Shown here: piece after piece, positions 22,223-31,818 of the stretch | How positions within the stretch are numbered: position 1 is the stretch's first letter | How the letters are laid out: the number at the start of each line of letters is the position of its first letter | From: Oreohelix idahoensis | Taxonomy: Eukaryota > Mollusca > Gastropoda > Stylommatophora > Oreohelicidae | Direction: 5' to 3' | NCBI GenBank assembly: GCA_024509875.1 | Contig: JAMPIV010018785.1 | Coordinates: 682,001-746,000, forward strand | Length of the DNA stretch: 64,000 nucleotides | Made by a program: the position numbers and the translations under genes | The notes under the pieces: model-generated | Database searches by the model: none | The model's input: the letters and a program-made list of their open reading frames with translations, nothing else | What the model was told of the DNA's origin: nothing

Positions 22223-22364
22223 GTGTTTCTAGTATATTTATATTTCATTGTGAAGGTTGGAGTTTTTGACGTACACCGTTAAAATGATCCATAGTATACT
22301 TTGATAAGATGAATATATCTGCTACATTCGCACAGTTGTTTATGATGCTCTATTCGCTTACATG

Positions 22365-22433
22365 TTTAGTTTGGTTTGATTTGGTTTGATTTAGTTTGAT
22401 TTGGTTTGGTTTGATTTGGTTTGATTTCGTTTG
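22365..22433. repeat. TTTGG/TTTGA short tandem repeat
   Basis: About seven imperfect copies of a 10-bp unit (GGTTTGATTT). A run of about 18 G follows 400 bp later (near 22771-22788). Confidence 0.8.
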
Positions 22434-22850
22434 AAGGACTATCTTCATTGCACACGGAGAACTCAATCAGTGCTTCGATCTCCTCCCTTAGATCACACAA
22501 GGAGGACTTCAGCATAGTGCACGAACTCAGTAGCACCAGCTAGAATCCCAATGTGTGTATATAGGAATAACACATTCTATAAATATTTTTGTAGTGGGTA
22601 GGTTTCTAATTTTTTAATTTTGCCAGGGCAGCGGCCTGATAGGCCAACTCTTTACTATTTCCAACTGCCGTGGGATTTTCAACGTGCGCAACTTACACAC
22701 TGTACCTCCTATTTTTTCACCCTTATCCGAGAAGGATATCTTCTCACATCCGATCTCACTACCCAGGAGACCGGGGGGGGGGGGGGGGGTATGACATCAT
22801 TAGGACCACTGGTTCTGGAGAAAAAAAATATTCCATAAATTGTATTCCCT

Positions 22851-22925
22851 AAACTGGAAATCAAACGCGGTACCTCTAGAACTCGAGGCAGACGCCATAC
22901 CTCTTAACCACTCCGACCCACAATT
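22851..22925 (-). repeat. tRNA-like SINE head or tRNA pseudogene
   Basis: On the minus strand, GTCGGAGTGGTTAAGAGG resembles a Leu/Ser-type tRNA A-box region and GCGTTTGATTTCC a degraded B box about 45 bases on. The mismatches and lack of a foldable acceptor stem argue against a functional tRNA. The SINE family is unknown. Confidence 0.4.
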
Positions 22926-23129
22926 TTCATCTACATTTATTTGTATACCAGAAGCTATCTTTTTCTTCCTTTTCTTCTTCGGAAGGTACCACGACTGATG
23001 ACGTATGTTATCATATCTTTCCACAACTTCTGCACTGTTTATCAATTCTGTTATTGACTTCTTGTCATAACGTTGAACTGTTCAGCAACTTCGCTTTGTG
23101 TTGTCCTGTATCTCTTTTACCCTTCAGTT

Positions 23130-23490
23130 TTGTTTTACTGCTGTCACAATATGCTTCAGTTTTGTTTTTCTGTTGTCACAATATGCTCCAGTTTTGTTTT
23201 TCTGTCGTCACACTATGCTCCAGTTTTGTTTTTCTGTTGTCACAATATGCTTCAGTTTTGTTTTTCTGTTGTCACAATATGCTTCAGTTTTGTTTTTCTG
23301 TTGTCACAATATGCTCCAGTTTGGTTTTTCTGTTGTCACAATATGCTCCAGTTTTGTTTTTCTGTTGTCACAATATGCTCCAGTTTTGTTTTTCTGTTGT
23401 CACACTATGCTTCAGTTTTGTTATTCTGTTGTCAGATTATGCTCCAGTTTTGTTTTTCTGTTGCCACAATATGCTCCAGTTTTGTGTTTC
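23130..23490. repeat. 32-bp tandem repeat, about 11 copies
   Basis: The unit is CAGTTTTGTTTTTCTG followed by TTGTCACAATATGCTC (32 bp). Because 32 is not a multiple of 3 and the unit lacks stops in all forward frames, three overlapping long frames appear. They are artefacts of the array. Confidence 0.93.
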
Positions 23491-23585
23491 TCAGCATTCC
23501 ATAAAGAAAATGGATCGCTCTCTTCTATTGTGCGTAATAAGTGTCAGGGATTATGTAGTCACTAATTTATCACCATAATCTTTTT

Positions 23586-24114
23586 GTGTTCTCTGTGGAA
23601 TATAGGGCTAGTAGGAGTTGCTCTTCATCTTTGTTTTCAGCCAACGACCTCAGTTCTGCTCATCTATTCTCTCGTTCATGGCGTGCGGACGTGTTTTTGT
23701 GGAGTCCTACATTTGGATTTTTAAACAGCATTTCTAGCAATATTTCTGAAGGATTGTTATATCACTGTGTACACAATGCTAGTTGCTTTATCGTGAAATA
23801 CATATTATTGTGTTCATGTGAAAAGGAACTGTGATTTTTAGGACAAATGAAGACTAGCATATCTTCTATTATTAGTATAGTAAGTCGCTTTAGTGTTGGA
23901 ATTACAAAACGTTCCACATGGTCGGCACTGATAATTAGGGTAGCCGAAAGAAATGGATGTTTTATTACACCCTACGAAATGTCAGAGAACCGTGGCTTTA
24001 GAAATTGGTCACCGGTAAATATGTGTGTCGACGAGTCAAGCTGTCAATGAGATCGGAGCAAGAAAGCAGTGAATGGCTATAAATTGACCTCTTTCCACGC
24101 CCATTAAATACGCC
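23586..24114. other. No recognisable gene (about 0.5 kb)
   Basis: Several short open frames are present, none with a recognisable motif. It may belong to the same degraded element as the unknown coding remnant that starts at 24115. Confidence 0.3.
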
Positions 24115-25360
24115 ATGGCATTTACGTTCTCATTCACAATGCTACACGTAAATTCGGTCGCCACGACCCGATCGAACACAAAAGGTACCAAACAGAAGGA
24201 CTACATTTTGAATGTAACTAAAGCGGTTAAAAAGAAAACAAGAAGTTTGAAGACCAACACGCTATACACGCCCTGCGTAACATTATCTTACAAGAACAAT
24301 AATCAGTGTGCGGTTGTTACGTTTTCTACCTTAATCGAATATGAAGCATTACGTAGCCTGTCTAAGGCATAATATGAATCTAGTGCAACTGTTGAAGCAA
24401 GGACTGACGCTAATGGTTCATATGTAGAAGATGTTATTTCCACAGGAGAGGTCATCCTCCATTTCTATAACACAACTAATAAAGTAATGGTACAAGGTGC
24501 AGAGTGCGCTATTTTTTTTTTTTCGTACGCCCGCTAATACTCTAGGCGAAATCTCAGGTTATTATTAATGTCTAACCTGACATTGATTTTACGTGAGTAT
24601 CCCTTTTATTGTACAGAGACAGGTGTCCCTCGCAATTCAGGCAAATACTCGCCGATTTCGGAGGTACCCATTAGAGCTGGGTCGGCTCAGGAGCCGCCAA
24701 TCCCTGGTCGACGACACTCCTTCAAATGTCCTCGCCAGGTCTCGAGTTAATCCAGTCCAAATCCCGGTCGACGAAAAATCCTCAAATGCCGTCGCCCGGG
24801 TTTGATCCTGAATCACCCAGTCGCCAGAGCGATGTTGTAAAGTGCGCTATTAAAGACTGGATTAATACGGACTTGAATAATTTATGGAAATCAGCAACTA
24901 CTGCTGGAGTCAGTCGAGAGGCCATCATTTCAAATGTGCCGGTTCAAAGTATTCCAGCAAAAGCTTCCAGATCTAAGAAGTTAGCAATTACACATTCCAC
25001 TGTTCCCGCTAATATCACAACAATTACAACTCCCAATAGGAGTGCAATAAGGTGTCACAGACAAAACTAAAGTCACCAGCGTTCGCTGATACAAGTGACA
25101 TCACAGAGACAGAGCACCTATCAAGCACTTTTGACATTAGTCCAACAACATCCCCTCTTACATTATCTATGCACTCGTCACAAGATCAATTTTCAATAAT
25201 ATTGTCTGAGATGGAGAGACTAAAAGCAGAGCTGAGCAGCCTCAAAAAAGCTTACGAGCAGCTCCATGCTGATCATATTTCCCTTAAAAATAGCTGTGAA
25301 AGAAACGAGTCTCAACAACAGAAAGATTCTGCTCTTGGGTTAAGGAGGGCAAAGAAATAA
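24115..25360 (+). pseudogene. Unknown coding remnant, ORF1-like, with stop, SINE and frameshift
   Basis: One protein can be followed from an ATG at 24115. It is interrupted by an in-frame TAA (24370-24372), by the SINE at 24514-24840, and by a frame change near 25050; without these it would be roughly 300 residues. The middle reads GEVILHFYNTTNKVMVQG then AIKDWINTDLNNLW across the insertion. The C-terminal third is Ser/Thr-rich and ends in a probable coiled coil (SEMERLKAELSSLKKAYEQL). The FYNTT..VQG segment reminds me of uncharacterised proteins common in repeat-rich invertebrate genomes, perhaps a LINE ORF1. No function is assigned. Clean interruption by a SINE shows the frame was once real. 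Confidence 0.5.
24514..24840 (-). mobile_element. tRNA-derived SINE (copy 3), head truncated
   Basis: The same family as the copies at 19121 and 21849. It lacks about 35 bp of the head, including most of the A-box region. The target duplication AGTGCGCTATT lies at 24503-24513 and 24841-24851. It sits inside the coding remnant 24115-25360. Confidence 0.92.
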
Positions 25361-25410
25361 CACCAAGTCTCACCTCCTTCAATAGCAGACTGTCAAATAC
25401 TTCATGAGTT

Positions 25411-25742
25411 CTGATACCATGCCACCTAATCTGATTATGTTTGAAATCATAATTTACTGTACGTTTTTTTTGTTGTTTTTTTTTTAAATTTAATTTAATT
25501 TGATCTTTTTATAATATTTGTTTAATTAACAATACTTAATTTTAATTATGAATGCATACTGTAAACACACGCTGTTATATTACCTTTATAATGTTGCATG
25601 CCTTCATATTAATGCTTTAAGTAACATGTGGGAATGAAAGGATATAGTATGCAAGATAAATGAGAGTGGAAGGGCAGAATGTTAGACGGGCCTGCGCGCC
25701 CAATTCTTAACCCTTCGAAAATAAAGATTGTTCGTTCGTTCG
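25411..25742 (+). mobile_element. LINE 3' end with (GTTC)n tail, copy 1
   Basis: A 332-bp non-coding fragment ending ACCCTTCGAAAATAAAG and then GTTCGTTCGTTC. TTCATGAGTT flanks it at 25401-25410 and 25743-25752, a 10-bp target duplication. A second copy at 26789 and 36097 shares the stretch from GCATACTGTAAA to AATGTTAGACGGGCCTGCG. A 5'-truncated LINE is the likeliest source. No coding part is present. Confidence 0.7.
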
Positions 25743-25752
25743 TTCATGAGTT

Positions 25753-25893
25753 TTCAGATACCTTGGCGGCCTCGGAAAAAATTGTTATGATAAACTGTTA
25801 TTGAAAACCTAACTTTATACATTTATATTTCTGCATATTCTTATTGTCATGTCTTTATGTTAAAAAATGTATGCATTTCTGTTATTTATTTCC

Positions 25894-25925
<32 letters not shown>

Positions 25926-26740
25926 TTTCCCGAACTAACGAGGAAAAACGTTGTTGTTAATATCTGCCATTTCGTTGTTGACCCTGATGTTGACGTGTTT
26001 ATCGTGACCTTCATTCAACCCTAGCGCAAGGTTATATTAATGGGTGTACTCGAAAATGGGCTTCGTTACGGTTTGGATAGTTATATATTTAGCAACAAGA
26101 GAATAAACTGGTGTTTTGTTTTTTTAAATACAAAAACAAAAGTCTTATTTTATTTTTCTTGACGTGTGTTTTACCTTGTTTTAACCGTTATTGGCGGAAG
26201 GGAAGCATAGTGAACTGGCCGCCGCCATATTGTGACTCCGTGAGGTGTATTTTGCGTATGGCGCGGTGTGTTTGCACATAACATAAATTTCGTGAGCATG
26301 ATTTATTATGGAATTATAAATTTGAGGCATTATATATCATAACTGTAACCTGTAAGATGTTGAAATGGATATTTTTTATTTTTTATTAGTTGAAATTTGT
26401 TTAGTTTAATAGTGGGTGTTTTACACTGTGTCAAAGTGATACGGTACGCTCATATGTCCGCGTGAATAACGTTTCAAGCAAAATGGCTGACCTTGTTCCA
26501 CTATTCTTCTCCTTTACCATATTTTATATTTTTTTGCTGCAGATGTAAATAATGTTGTTATTCAAAATAAAGCTGAAATGGTGACGTCACTAACGGCGAC
26601 AATTACATTGGAGGTAGTGAATTATTCGGGTCAAAATATGAGGAGAACGCCTGAGACAGAACAGCCATTGTAGGTTGAAAAACACCGTAACAATTCGGAT
26701 GAGGTTCTATGCAATATTTTGATGTAGGAATGATCAACCT
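25753..26740. other. No recognisable gene; includes a 31-base C-run
   Basis: Positions 25895-25925 are an uninterrupted C-run of 31 bases. The rest has no coding motif that I recognise. Confidence 0.5.
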
Positions 26741-26788
26741 GAGCGTCCGATTGGCAAAGTGGTTAGAGTGCTAGCCTCTATCGTCAAA
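26741..26788 (+). mobile_element. Second SINE family: 5' half (continues at 36152)
   Basis: GATTGGCAAAGTGGTTAGAG is a good tRNA A-box region. The matching B box (GGGTTTGAAGCCTGG) and body appear at 36152-36260, after the nested insertions. The interruption point is duplicated as CGTCAAA at about 26782-26788 and 36152-36158. Confidence 0.65.
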
Positions 26789-26952
26789 ACCTACTCATTT
26801 TTAAAAATTAAGATTGCATACTGTAAATGAATGCTGTTATGGTAACTTTATAATGTTGCATGCCTTTAAACTAATGCTTAAAGCATCATGTGGGAATGAA
26901 AGGATATAGTATGCAAGATTAATGAGAGTGGAAGGGCAGAATGTTAGACGGG
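26789..26952 (+). mobile_element. LINE 3' end with (GTTC)n tail, copy 2: left part
   Basis: The same sequence as copy 1 up to AATGTTAGACGGG, where element C is inserted. It resumes at 36097 with CCTGCGTGCTCAATTC and ends in (GTTC)n at about 36151. The CGTCAAA duplication brackets the whole. Confidence 0.75.
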
Positions 26953-28096
26953 TGTTGCTGTCATTTTCGACGGAGTCATCTGTCAAGTTATTTGCTTATG
27001 TTTGTATCATAAGTATAATTGTGTCTTTACCTGCGATGTCAGGTTGATTAGGGGTTGTCTTCCCTTGTTTATTCATTCATTGTGTTTGACCTTTAGGGTC
27101 AGAGGTTGACAGTTCGGCGTAGGCCTATGGGAAGGTTTTTTAAGCGGGAGTGAGATATACTTCCGGGAAGCCGGGAGGTCCTGTTTTTCTGAAGGGACCA
27201 AGAGTCCATTGTTTTTCGGGGAGAATCTTCGAAGTAACTGCTATGGCAGTTTTCCCCAGTGAATCTCTGTGCGTCGGGATGACGACAGAATTCCTTGTTT
27301 AGTTCTGAGGATTCATTTTCCAGGTAATACCGACCTTTATGCATTATTACGCTTTTCGGTGGCAGAACATGTAAAGGATTACCTAGGGTGAACAGCAGCT
27401 CACTGATCCGCCATTTCAGAACTTATATATTTGTGCTCGAGGTAGCCATCCAAGACTGTTAGTCTTATATTGTCCAGAAATCCAGTGACGAAGATATATT
27501 GTGGGAGCCGCAGATTGGCGGAACTTCTATCTACTATAAGTATTACTGCAGGGTTGATGATAACCTATTTAACAGAAGTACACGGCCGACGTCAGAACGA
27601 GGCCTGTGCTTTCGGCTATTATACTACAGCCTGATATGTGCAATTGGCGGGGAGTGCCAAGTTGCACCTGTGTGTCAAAGTAGCTAAGGCATCTGACGCG
27701 TTTAGTCAGAGACGCCAAGGGCGACGCTACGAACTGTCATTATTGAAGAACTTTGCTATTGACCATGCACGTCTATTCTGATGTTTACCTTTTTGAATGC
27801 CAAATGTATACCTATCGATGTCAGGTCAGCATGACCTTGTTACACTGACTGTTCCTGTTGATACTATGTGTGTTCTCGTAAATAAATGTCTTGAAACATG
27901 CCTGCAGTGTCAAAGCATCCTTGATTACTGCATGTGAGAGTATGGGTTGCAGGATCTACATCTATACGAGCCTAAACACATTCGCGTCTTCATTCGCACC
28001 CACACTCAATTCATCATACGCTCGCACTACACATCTAACGACATGTATACTGTCTTGGGCCAGTGATCACCTCAACAAGAAAAAAAGACAGTTACA
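26953..28096 (+). repeat. 5' LTR of element C
   Basis: Ends TGTTGCTG..GTTACA. An AATAAA lies at about 27880, near CTTGAAACATGCC, and is a candidate polyadenylation signal. This LTR should hold the promoter for the genomic RNA; I assign no TATA box. Confidence 0.95.
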
Positions 28097-28100
28097 TTTC

Positions 28101-28118
28101 TGGTGGACCAGTTACGTG
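28101..28118 (+). promoter_or_regulatory. Putative primer-binding site of element C
   Basis: Four bases after the LTR lies TGGTGGACCAGTTACGTG, beginning with the TGG that pairs with a tRNA CCA end. The tRNA is not identified. Degenerate copies (TTACATTTCTGATGGACCAG at about 28161 and TTTACATTCCTGGTTGGC at about 28248) follow in the leader. Confidence 0.55.
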
Positions 28119-29634
28119 GGCTCTTATGATACATTTCTTGTCGCCAATGTGGCCTAGAAACTTACATTTCTGATGGACCAGATCTGTGGGTTTAAAAAGA
28201 ACAGAGCGAGCATTTGACATTATTGTTGACATTTATGGATCCAGAAATTTACATTCCTGGTTGGCTGTTACATGTATGATGTCTCCAGTTTTGTCGAGAA
28301 AGTTACAAGAAGGACAAGTACACATTACACTTCTGATCTGTGGGTCTAAGCTACACACGGGACAGCCGTAACACACAGCGCTAATTCTACACTTGCAAGT
28401 TTTGGCTACAACAGGACAGAAATAGGTCATCAACAGTTGACCCAAATAAACAGTACGAGCATTTATATTATAATGCTAGATAAACCATAACAAGACATGT
28501 ACTGAAGTTAACTACTAGGCATTTGCTACGTGGACCATAACTGCATAGAAGGCGGGTTCCTATTGTAAACAGTACTGCGGGTTGTGACACGTTTCATTCA
28601 ACAACAGACTTTTCTAGGTCAGAGCATTCAAGCTACATTGTTGGAGGTCAAGTGTCTGTAAACAGTACGTGGAAATTGTAAACATTCAATGTGCAAGGCG
28701 TAATTTGAGAAGGTCATAGTAACTTTGGATTTGACGTTCAGTGCGCGTTTGACATTTCGTTTCTGTGTTCGCAAGGAGCAAGGAATTTATTTTAGTTTCA
28801 GCTGTGACTGAACTTGTTCTGCAACACATTGAAATTGATTGCTATATTATGTTACTACTACTGTTTTTGTGTATTTTTCTGCGGGTTTTTCGGTTGGTGG
28901 GTCTTACGGTAAATATGCCACTTGATCGAGGCTTACTGTAAGCGTTCTGTAGGTGCAAATTTTCTTAATTTGGAAATTTGCTAGTGACAATTGGTCGCTA
29001 TTGATGTTAGCTGTGATGTAATTGTACTTAACGTTGTTTTTGTAATATTTTGTCTGTTTTTCAGTTTTGATTGTCGATTTGTTTTGTTTGTATTCTGTAG
29101 GTCTCTCCTTTCTTGTGTATTTCTCTACACATTTTTGGTTAAAACAGTGTTGCCATTTGTATTGTTTTGTATTTTTGTCTTTGTGTTTTTTTTTTTTTGG
29201 TTGTACTACATTACTGTCATGCACAGTCTACATACACATACTTGGTCATGTTTTGATATTATTGATAAGGTAGACTCTTCATATAGAGTTTGTTAAATAA
29301 TATTATATAAGATATTTATACAAGTTCTTTGATAAAAGACTTGTTATCTACAAAGATTGAGACAAGGTGAAATACATATTCAAGTTCTTTATAAAAAAGA
29401 CTTGTGCCCATAGTGAGTGGGATATAAGGGATTTTTTTTTTCCACAGGTACTCAAGTGATTTTTTGGGTACATTATAAACAAGAGGAACATACAAAGTCT
29501 TTGTCTAAGACTAAGACAGTAAAATAAAGTGAAGTGAGTATACAAGTCTAGCATTTCAGACTTGTCTCCCATTGAAGTGGGATAAGGTAATTTATTTAAT
29601 TTTTTTTTTCAGGTTTCTGATCTCATTAGACAAG
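28119..29634 (+). promoter_or_regulatory. Leader of element C with repeated hairpin, T-tract and CAG modules
   Basis: The leader has no long convincing reading frame. Its last 320 bp hold three similar hairpins, CAAGTTCTTTGATAAAAGACTTG (29321-29343), 29381-29404 and 29543-29564. The last two are each followed by a GTGGGATA-like motif, a run of 9-10 T and CAG|G (ending 29447 and 29612), the form of a 3' splice site. The ATG of Gag is 22 bases after the second CAG. They may be packaging or splicing signals. Confidence 0.4.
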
Positions 29635-31818
29635 ATGTCTACATTGGACTACTTTATTACACAAGGGAGAGCCCTTGATAAGACTGGTCAACAGTTAGAA
29701 CAACTGGCTGTTGCTCAGTATGACAAAGCATTAGCTGCAGAAGAGAAAAAAGCTCAGGCTGAAGAGAAAAGATTAGAAAGAGAAGCTAATATTGCTGCTG
29801 AACAAAAGAAATTGCAGATGCAGGTGGAGGAAAGGAGATTTGAAGCTGAACAAAAGAGATTAGACAAAGAAGCTGAACAAAAGAGATTAGACAAAGAAGC
29901 TGCTGCGGAACAGAAGAAATTAGACAAAGAAGCTGCGGCAGAGGAGAGGAAAGCTCAAGCTGAGGCTGAAATCAGAAAAATGGAACATGAGGAAAGAAAA
30001 CAGAAGATGGAACTTGATGAAAAACTCGCAACTTTGGAGTTAGAGAAATTGAAATTGGCGAGTACGGGTGCTCAGCAAACAACTTCGAGTACGACAAGGG
30101 AGTTTGTTAGTAGGATTAAATTGCCTCATTTCAATCCTTTAAAGGATGACGTAGCAGATTATCTAGATAGATTCCAATTTTTGTGCGATACGCATAACAT
30201 AAAAAAGGAAAAATATGTTGAACAACTGATGCCATTTTTTACAGGTGACACAGTGACTACTCTTATGACAATAGACGAACATGAGAGGACTAATTATGAT
30301 GTTGTCAGGGCAGCATTACTAAAAAAATATCAACTAAAACAAGAAGACTATCGTCTTCGTTTTAGGACAATGTTGCCAGAAAATGGAGTAGATTTCTCTG
30401 ATTTTGTTACAAAGATACGTCGTACATTTACACGATGGGTTGAGTTGTCTCAGATTGAGAAAACATATGAAGGTCTAATGGACTTATTATTGCGAGATAA
30501 GGTTTTGTCATCTGTTAATGATTCTTTTCTTGCATTCCTTCATGAGCGTAAGCCTAAAAACTTAAAAGAAATGGAGGAATACTGTTGTCAGTATGCCACA
30601 GCACATCCCCATGCTACAGTTAGCAATTCTAAAGTGAAAGAAGGGTTGCCAGCTGCTTCGGCAACACCATATGGCCCTAATTTCAAAAAAAAATTTCAGG
30701 GTGCTCAACAAAATTGGAATAGGGGAAGTAATCAAAATTACACTCAGAAGCGGAGTAATCCAACACATGATGGTTCTTCGTCTATGCAGTGGAGACAAGA
30801 TGGTAGTTCTCGTAATTATAGTGGTAATAATTTGAGACACTTTCGCAAAGGCTATCCAAATAATAACTATTCAAATTTTCGAGGTAATCATTCTCGACGT
30901 CAAGATTATGACGATGGTGAATTTAGAAACCGGGATTCAAACCGGAATGATGATTACAATAGGCAATATGATAACAATTACAGGGGAAATGATAGTCGAA
31001 ATAATTACAGGGGAAATGATAATCGAGGTAGACCTAGGTTTAACAAGAAAAGACCTTACCAACAGGCAAACTCTGCACAACAAGAGTTTGATGGAGCCTG
31101 TAATACAGCAAATGATAGTGGTAACTCTAGGGCTATCACTGGTTGTGCTTTCGATTTTGGGAGAGCAACTGAATGCCCCCAATGCTTAACATTGTTTGAC
31201 TCATCAACTGTATCTACGCTAAGTTGTGGTCACCCTCTTCCTGCTCTACCTGCTACAGTTGCGCATGATGGGAGAGGATCTCTCATCTTAGATAAAGGTC
31301 TAATAAATGATAGGCTAGTCTCAGTACTTTTCGATTCGGGATGTACTACCGTCGGGGTTAAGGAGTCTCTGATAGATCCTTGCTGTGCCACTGGAAAAAC
31401 AATCAAATGTGTTACATTTGGTGGTACTATGGAAAGCTATCCTACTGCTATTATTAGGATTGACACTCCTTTCTTCACAGGAGATGTCCATGCATGTCTT
31501 CTTCCTAATCCTATTGCGGATCTTATAATCGGTCGTATTCATGGGGTTAAGGAATGCACCCCGCAACAAATTTCTAGTTGGGAAGAAGAAAACATTCAAA
31601 CGGTCAATGCAGTGATGACAAGAGCTCAAGCTCTTAATCCCCCAACTTCATCTGATAATAGTAATGAAGTTGATAGCCAAGACGAGCACTTGGTGATTTC
31701 CCATGACTCGTTTGTTAAACGTCAAGAAGAGGATCCTTCTTTGAAGAAAATACTTCCTTCTGGCAAAGAAAGGGGATCCCCAATCAAAATACGAATCACA
31801 AATCGTATATTACTATGA
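29635..31818 (+). CDS. Gag-protease polyprotein of element C
   Basis: I chose the ATG at 29635 (MSTLDYFITQGRALDKTG); an upstream ATG at 29572 is in frame but reads through the T-rich leader. Residues ~25-150 are a charged coiled coil of RLDKEAEQKRLDKEAAAEQK type, as in elements A and B. Residues ~155-350 are the Gag core (LPHFNPLKDDVADYLDRFQF, LLKKYQL). Next is an Asn/Arg/Gly/Tyr-rich stretch (NNYRGNDSRNNYRGNDNRGR) in place of a CCHC knuckle, then CPQC..CGH (C-x2-C-x13-C-x-H). A retropepsin-like protease follows, with active site VLFDSGCTTVG near residue 566 and a LIIGR strand. The stop overlaps the integrase start as ATGA. Confidence 0.88.
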   Translation: MSTLDYFITQGRALDKTGQQLEQLAVAQYDKALAAEEKKAQAEEKRLEREANIAAEQKKLQMQVEERRFEAEQKRLDKEAEQKRLDKEAAAEQKKLDKEAAAEERKAQAEAEIRKMEHEERKQKMELDEKLATLELEKLKLASTGAQQTTSSTTREFVSRIKLPHFNPLKDDVADYLDRFQFLCDTHNIKKEKYVEQLMPFFTGDTVTTLMTIDEHERTNYDVVRAALLKKYQLKQEDYRLRFRTMLPENGVDFSDFVTKIRRTFTRWVELSQIEKTYEGLMDLLLRDKVLSSVNDSFLAFLHERKPKNLKEMEEYCCQYATAHPHATVSNSKVKEGLPAASATPYGPNFKKKFQGAQQNWNRGSNQNYTQKRSNPTHDGSSSMQWRQDGSSRNYSGNNLRHFRKGYPNNNYSNFRGNHSRRQDYDDGEFRNRDSNRNDDYNRQYDNNYRGNDSRNNYRGNDNRGRPRFNKKRPYQQANSAQQEFDGACNTANDSGNSRAITGCAFDFGRATECPQCLTLFDSSTVSTLSCGHPLPALPATVAHDGRGSLILDKGLINDRLVSVLFDSGCTTVGVKESLIDPCCATGKTIKCVTFGGTMESYPTAIIRIDTPFFTGDVHACLLPNPIADLIIGRIHGVKECTPQQISSWEEENIQTVNAVMTRAQALNPPTSSDNSNEVDSQDEHLVISHDSFVKRQEEDPSLKKILPSGKERGSPIKIRITNRILL

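Noticed and set aside
22851..22925. Functional tRNA gene
   Set aside because: A and B boxes are degraded and no acceptor stem or anticodon loop folds convincingly; a SINE head or pseudogene is likelier.
23054..23578. Three overlapping frames of 143-174 codons rich in Phe, Cys and Val, membrane-like
   Set aside because: They arise from the 32-bp tandem repeat read in all three frames; each shows 32-residue periodicity only.
27099..27344. Minus-strand frame repeated at 35067-35339
   Set aside because: It lies within the LTRs of element C, antisense, and is duplicated only because the LTRs are. No motif.
27499..27687. 62-codon frame present identically at 35494-35682
   Set aside because: LTR sequence of element C; short, unsupported, no domain.
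28904..29296. Frames in the leader of element C (106 and 101 codons)
   Set aside because: Low-complexity T-rich or A-rich sequence upstream of Gag, no motif; treated as leader.
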